NCBI GenBank assembly: GCA_012511845.1
Contig: JAAZFF010000099.1
Coordinates: forward strand, 1-8,504
DNA from: Lentisphaerota bacterium
GTDB lineage: Bacteria > Verrucomicrobiota > Kiritimatiellia > RFP12 > UBA3636
Direction of reading: 5' to 3'
DNA length: 8,504 bases
A program made the translations under genes and the position numbers. Within the stretch, counting starts at the first letter, position 1. Each line of letters begins with the position of its first letter. The notes below the pieces were generated by a model. That model was given only the letters and a program-made list of their open reading frames with translations, was not told the origin of the DNA and searched no databases. This document shows, piece after piece, positions 6,607 to 8,504 of this stretch.

Positions 6607-7341
6607 ATGAATGATATGGAACCACCCGACACAGGATCAGGGGATATTAAAACAGATTCGGATACAAAGGCGGCAACAAAACCTGTGCTGATGCATAAGG
6701 GACGTTACGGCAATGCTATCCTCTGGAAAACAGAAAAAAACGGCAAAGCCATGGTTCGAAAAGATTTTTCGGAGCATAACTTTTTTATTCGCAACACATT
6801 GGGAAGATTCTTCATTTCTCGCGAATTCTATTTTCTCAAGAAAGTGGAGTCGTCAGGAATTGTTCCCGGATGGGTGGAGAGAGAAGGAAAATTCACACTT
6901 ATTGAGGAGTTCTGCGACGGTGAAACACTGCGTGACAAAGAGTGGGGCGACAGCAAGGAGGAACGTGCCGCCGCAAATACATTTTTTCATGCTTTTGAAG
7001 AAGGCATCAAAAAAATTCACGAAATGGAAATTGTACATCTCGATTTGCGCAACCTGCGCAATGTAATGTGCTCAAGCACCGGTAATGTTTTCGTTATAGA
7101 TTGGGAATCTGCACTTTCTACACGATTTATGCCCCCGCCGCTCAAGCGCCTGCTCCGCTCCATAGATATCGCCGGAGTATACAAAATGTGGAGCGTACAC
7201 TCACCGGAAACAATGGGCGAAGCAAGAATCAGGCATCTCGACAAAATAAACAGAATCAGGCATCTGTGGGTACCGCGCGGATATCCCATTCTGAGCTTCC
7301 GGCAGTGGCTTGCGAAAAAAATGAAGAAACGGCAGCAATAA
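6607..7341 (+). CDS. Small kinase-fold protein (RIO/WaaP-like), substrate unknown
   Basis: The 244-residue protein has the marks of a protein-kinase-like fold. VRKDF contains a candidate ATP-binding Lys52, SREF (Glu73) could be the helix-C glutamate, IEEFCDGETL (99-108) looks like the hinge, HLDLRNLRN (144-152) is the catalytic loop with Asp146, and VIDWE (Asp165) replaces DFG. The Arg/Lys-rich C-terminus (WLAKKMKKRQQ) could touch membrane or nucleic acid. There is no signal peptide or membrane segment. It most resembles small RIO-type or lipopolysaccharide-sugar (Kdo/WaaP) kinases, and I cannot choose between them. The start is uncertain: the frame is open back to a GTG at 6523, but 6607 is the first ATG and neither has a clear ribosome binding site. 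It is divergent from gyrB and 29 nt upstream of a transporter, probably in one transcript. Confidence 0.75.
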   Translation: MNDMEPPDTGSGDIKTDSDTKAATKPVLMHKGRYGNAILWKTEKNGKAMVRKDFSEHNFFIRNTLGRFFISREFYFLKKVESSGIVPGWVEREGKFTLIEEFCDGETLRDKEWGDSKEERAAANTFFHAFEEGIKKIHEMEIVHLDLRNLRNVMCSSTGNVFVIDWESALSTRFMPPPLKRLLRSIDIAGVYKMWSVHSPETMGEARIRHLDKINRIRHLWVPRGYPILSFRQWLAKKMKKRQQ

Positions 7342-7358
7342 ATACGCTTTCGTGATTC

Positions 7359-7362
7359 AGGA
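7359..7362 (+). promoter_or_regulatory. Ribosome binding site of the transporter gene
   Basis: AGGA lies 8 nt before the ATG at 7371, within the 29-nt gap after the kinase-like gene. No separate promoter is evident in so short a gap, which favours cotranscription. Confidence 0.5.
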
Positions 7363-7370
7363 ACAATCAA

Positions 7371-8273
7371 ATGACACTGACAGCATTTTCCCTGATACTC
7401 GTTTCTGTTTTTCTGCATGTGGGCTGGAATTTCCTGAGCAAAAGGACTGTTCCATCATTAGCTTTTTATGCAATTTCAACCGGTACAGCTGCTATTATAT
7501 GGCTGCCGGCATACTTTCTGATAGATATCAGCATATCAGACCTGCCGCCCAAATTCTGGCTCTTCTGGTTCGGTTCCGTAGCATTTGAGTTCTTATATCT
7601 GTTTGGTCTTGCAAATGCTTACAAACGCAGTGACATGTCTCTTGTTTATCCGCTTGCACGCGCCATGCCCGTACTCCTGACTGCTGCTGTAACCATGGTG
7701 TTCAGCCTCGGCGCAAGACCCTCCTTGCTTGCGCTTGGCGGCATGATGGTAGTCACTGCCGGCTGCATTCTTATGCCGCTGCACTCATGGGGCACTTTCA
7801 AGTGGTCTGCCTACCGCAGTCTGGCACTGTTTTTCACTATGGCATCGGCAATAGGCACAACTGGATACACAATTATCGACAGCGAAGCCATGGGATATAT
7901 GGCGCAGTTGCCGGGCGACGCTGCAATACTGCACCGTGCAATCATTTTTCTTGCCATGATGGAGGCAGGCATCTGCATACTGCTGACAGCTGCATCTGCT
8001 TTGAGCCGGCATGAACGTGCTGAATTCAGACGCCTCTTCATGAAAACGCCTGTTCCTCCGATAACGGGTTTTTTCTCCTCTTCAGCGTACGTGCTCGTTT
8101 TGCTTGCAATGAATTTTGTCTCCAACGTAAGCTATGTCCAGGCGTTCAGGCAAATGAGTCTGCCTCTTGGAGTAATGGCAGGCATTTTCCTGCTTCGCGA
8201 AAAACCGGGTATACCACGCCTCGTCGGTGTGGGACTCGTAGCAACCGGACTATTGCTTGTGGCACTGGGCTGA
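7371..8273 (+). CDS. DMT-superfamily (EamA-type) transporter, 10 predicted membrane segments
   Basis: The 300-residue, strongly hydrophobic protein fits the ten-helix, two-repeat layout of the drug/metabolite transporter superfamily in the inner membrane. Hydrophobic stretches are seen at about 3-21, 29-50, 62-82, 97-113, 118-136, 148-168, 188-210, 231-250, 262-275 and 283-299. Recognisable family features are HVGWNFLSKR near the N-terminus, SDMSLVYPLARAMPVL (87-102) at the end of the first repeat, and YVQAFRQMSLPLGV (255-268) in the second. Members export or import small metabolites, and nothing here identifies the substrate. The length is normal and no residue is obviously missing. It follows the kinase-like gene by 29 nt. 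The TGA stop is followed after a single base by the dispersed hairpin/CAGTGG repeat. Confidence 0.9.
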   Translation: MTLTAFSLILVSVFLHVGWNFLSKRTVPSLAFYAISTGTAAIIWLPAYFLIDISISDLPPKFWLFWFGSVAFEFLYLFGLANAYKRSDMSLVYPLARAMPVLLTAAVTMVFSLGARPSLLALGGMMVVTAGCILMPLHSWGTFKWSAYRSLALFFTMASAIGTTGYTIIDSEAMGYMAQLPGDAAILHRAIIFLAMMEAGICILLTAASALSRHERAEFRRLFMKTPVPPITGFFSSSAYVLVLLAMNFVSNVSYVQAFRQMSLPLGVMAGIFLLREKPGIPRLVGVGLVATGLLLVALG

Positions 8274-8274
8274 A

Positions 8275-8290
8275 GCCCGGCAAGCCGGGC
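8275..8290 (+). terminator. Hairpin directly after the transporter stop
   Basis: GCCCGGC-AA-GCCGGGC is a perfect palindrome (6-7 bp stem) starting one base after the TGA. No T-run follows, so intrinsic termination is doubtful. It is the head of the dispersed repeat. Confidence 0.35.
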
Positions 8291-8327
8291 AGTGATCAGT
8301 GGTCAGTGTGCAGTGGGTAGTTTTCTC
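8275..8327 (+). repeat. Hairpin plus CAGTGG tandem repeat, copy 2
   Basis: The block is collinear with 711-762: the same hairpin with one extra C, the same AGTGAT, three 7-nt units (CAGTGGT, CAGTGTG, CAGTGGG) and the same TAGTTTTCTC end. Homology stops after TTTTCTC in both copies, which sets a right-hand boundary. It is attached to the 3' end of the transporter gene. Confidence 0.9.
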
Positions 8328-8353
8328 ATGCGGCGCCGTGGCTGCCTGGGAGC

Positions 8354-8371
8354 CCCGAGCGCCTGCTCGGG
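8354..8371. repeat. Perfect 7-bp hairpin CCCGAGC-GCCT-GCTCGGG
   Basis: A GC-rich stem with a 4-nt loop lies in the 82-nt segment between repeat copy 2 and the 95-nt palindrome. It differs from the filler at the equivalent place between aroB and gyrA, so the repeat families are combined in different ways. No T-run follows. Confidence 0.5.
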
Positions 8372-8409
8372 AGGATGGCTGACCCTATTGACCGCATTGA
8401 GGTCGCCAA

Positions 8410-8504
8410 GCAACCACGGCTCATGAGGACATTCGCCCTCCAGTTTGGCTATGCGCATCCTTACGTAATGGAGGGTGAGCGTCCCCGCGAACCGCAACCA
8501 CCCA
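8410..8504. repeat. 95-nt palindromic intergenic element, copy 2 (runs to the window end)
   Basis: It matches 955-1049 at 93 of 95 positions, with arms at 8417-8442 and 8469-8494. The left boundary at 8410 is clear because the flanks diverge there. The right end coincides with the window edge, so the element may be longer. Confidence 0.88.

Noticed and set aside
7785..8125. Minus-strand open frames inside the transporter gene (7785-8012, 7811-8125)
   Set aside because: The plus-strand product is a full-length, clearly membrane-type protein. The antisense frames have no recognisable features.
8303..8497. 64-codon open frame on the minus strand at the right end
   Set aside because: It lies entirely in repeat copies and reads through the palindrome. 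There is no sign of a protein family.

Overview
The window suggests a Gram-negative bacterium of moderate GC content. The interspersed repeats (CAGTGG-type tandem blocks, a short GGTAGGGC...CTCCGC hairpin, and a palindrome that would read as GERPREP if translated) resemble intergenic repeats I associate with the Planctomycetes-Verrucomicrobia-Chlamydiae/Lentisphaerae/Kiritimatiella group. That placement is tentative and rests on memory, not a search. The GyrB has the long form, with an insert in the TOPRIM region, as in E. coli.

Layout. Positions 3-755 (+) hold the C-terminal two thirds of aroB (3-dehydroquinate synthase), cut by the window edge. Positions 756-1103 have no gene. This stretch lies between the convergent aroB and gyrA genes and is packed with short repeats bracketed by an inverted pair (711-762 and 1081-1127). 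Positions 1104-3902 (-) are gyrA and 3948-6389 (-) are gyrB, in gyrB-gyrA order with a 45-nt gap, and a good sigma70-type promoter lies at 6462-6490. Positions 6390-6606 are the divergent control region. Positions 6607-7341 (+) encode a small kinase-fold protein, followed 29 nt later by a 10-TM DMT/EamA-type transporter (7371-8273), probably one transcript. Positions 8274-8504 again hold repeats, including a second, nearly identical copy of the 95-nt palindrome.

How it works together. GyrB and GyrA form the A2B2 gyrase that introduces negative supercoils. AroB makes 3-dehydroquinate in the shikimate pathway. The kinase-like protein and transporter have no clear link to gyrase.

The most noteworthy signals are in the repeats. 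All three gene 3' ends touch the same hairpin/CAGTGG repeat: it encodes the last 14 residues of AroB and the last 7 residues plus stop of GyrA, and it starts one base after the transporter stop. A separate hairpin element occurs twice in opposite orientation with an identical loop and three compensatory base-pair changes, which indicates selection or templating on structure. Gyrase also carries Ala at the GyrA-Ser83 position and Asn at the GyrB-Asp426 position (E. coli numbering), both of which matter for quinolone response. I did not find a new defence or mobile protein system.
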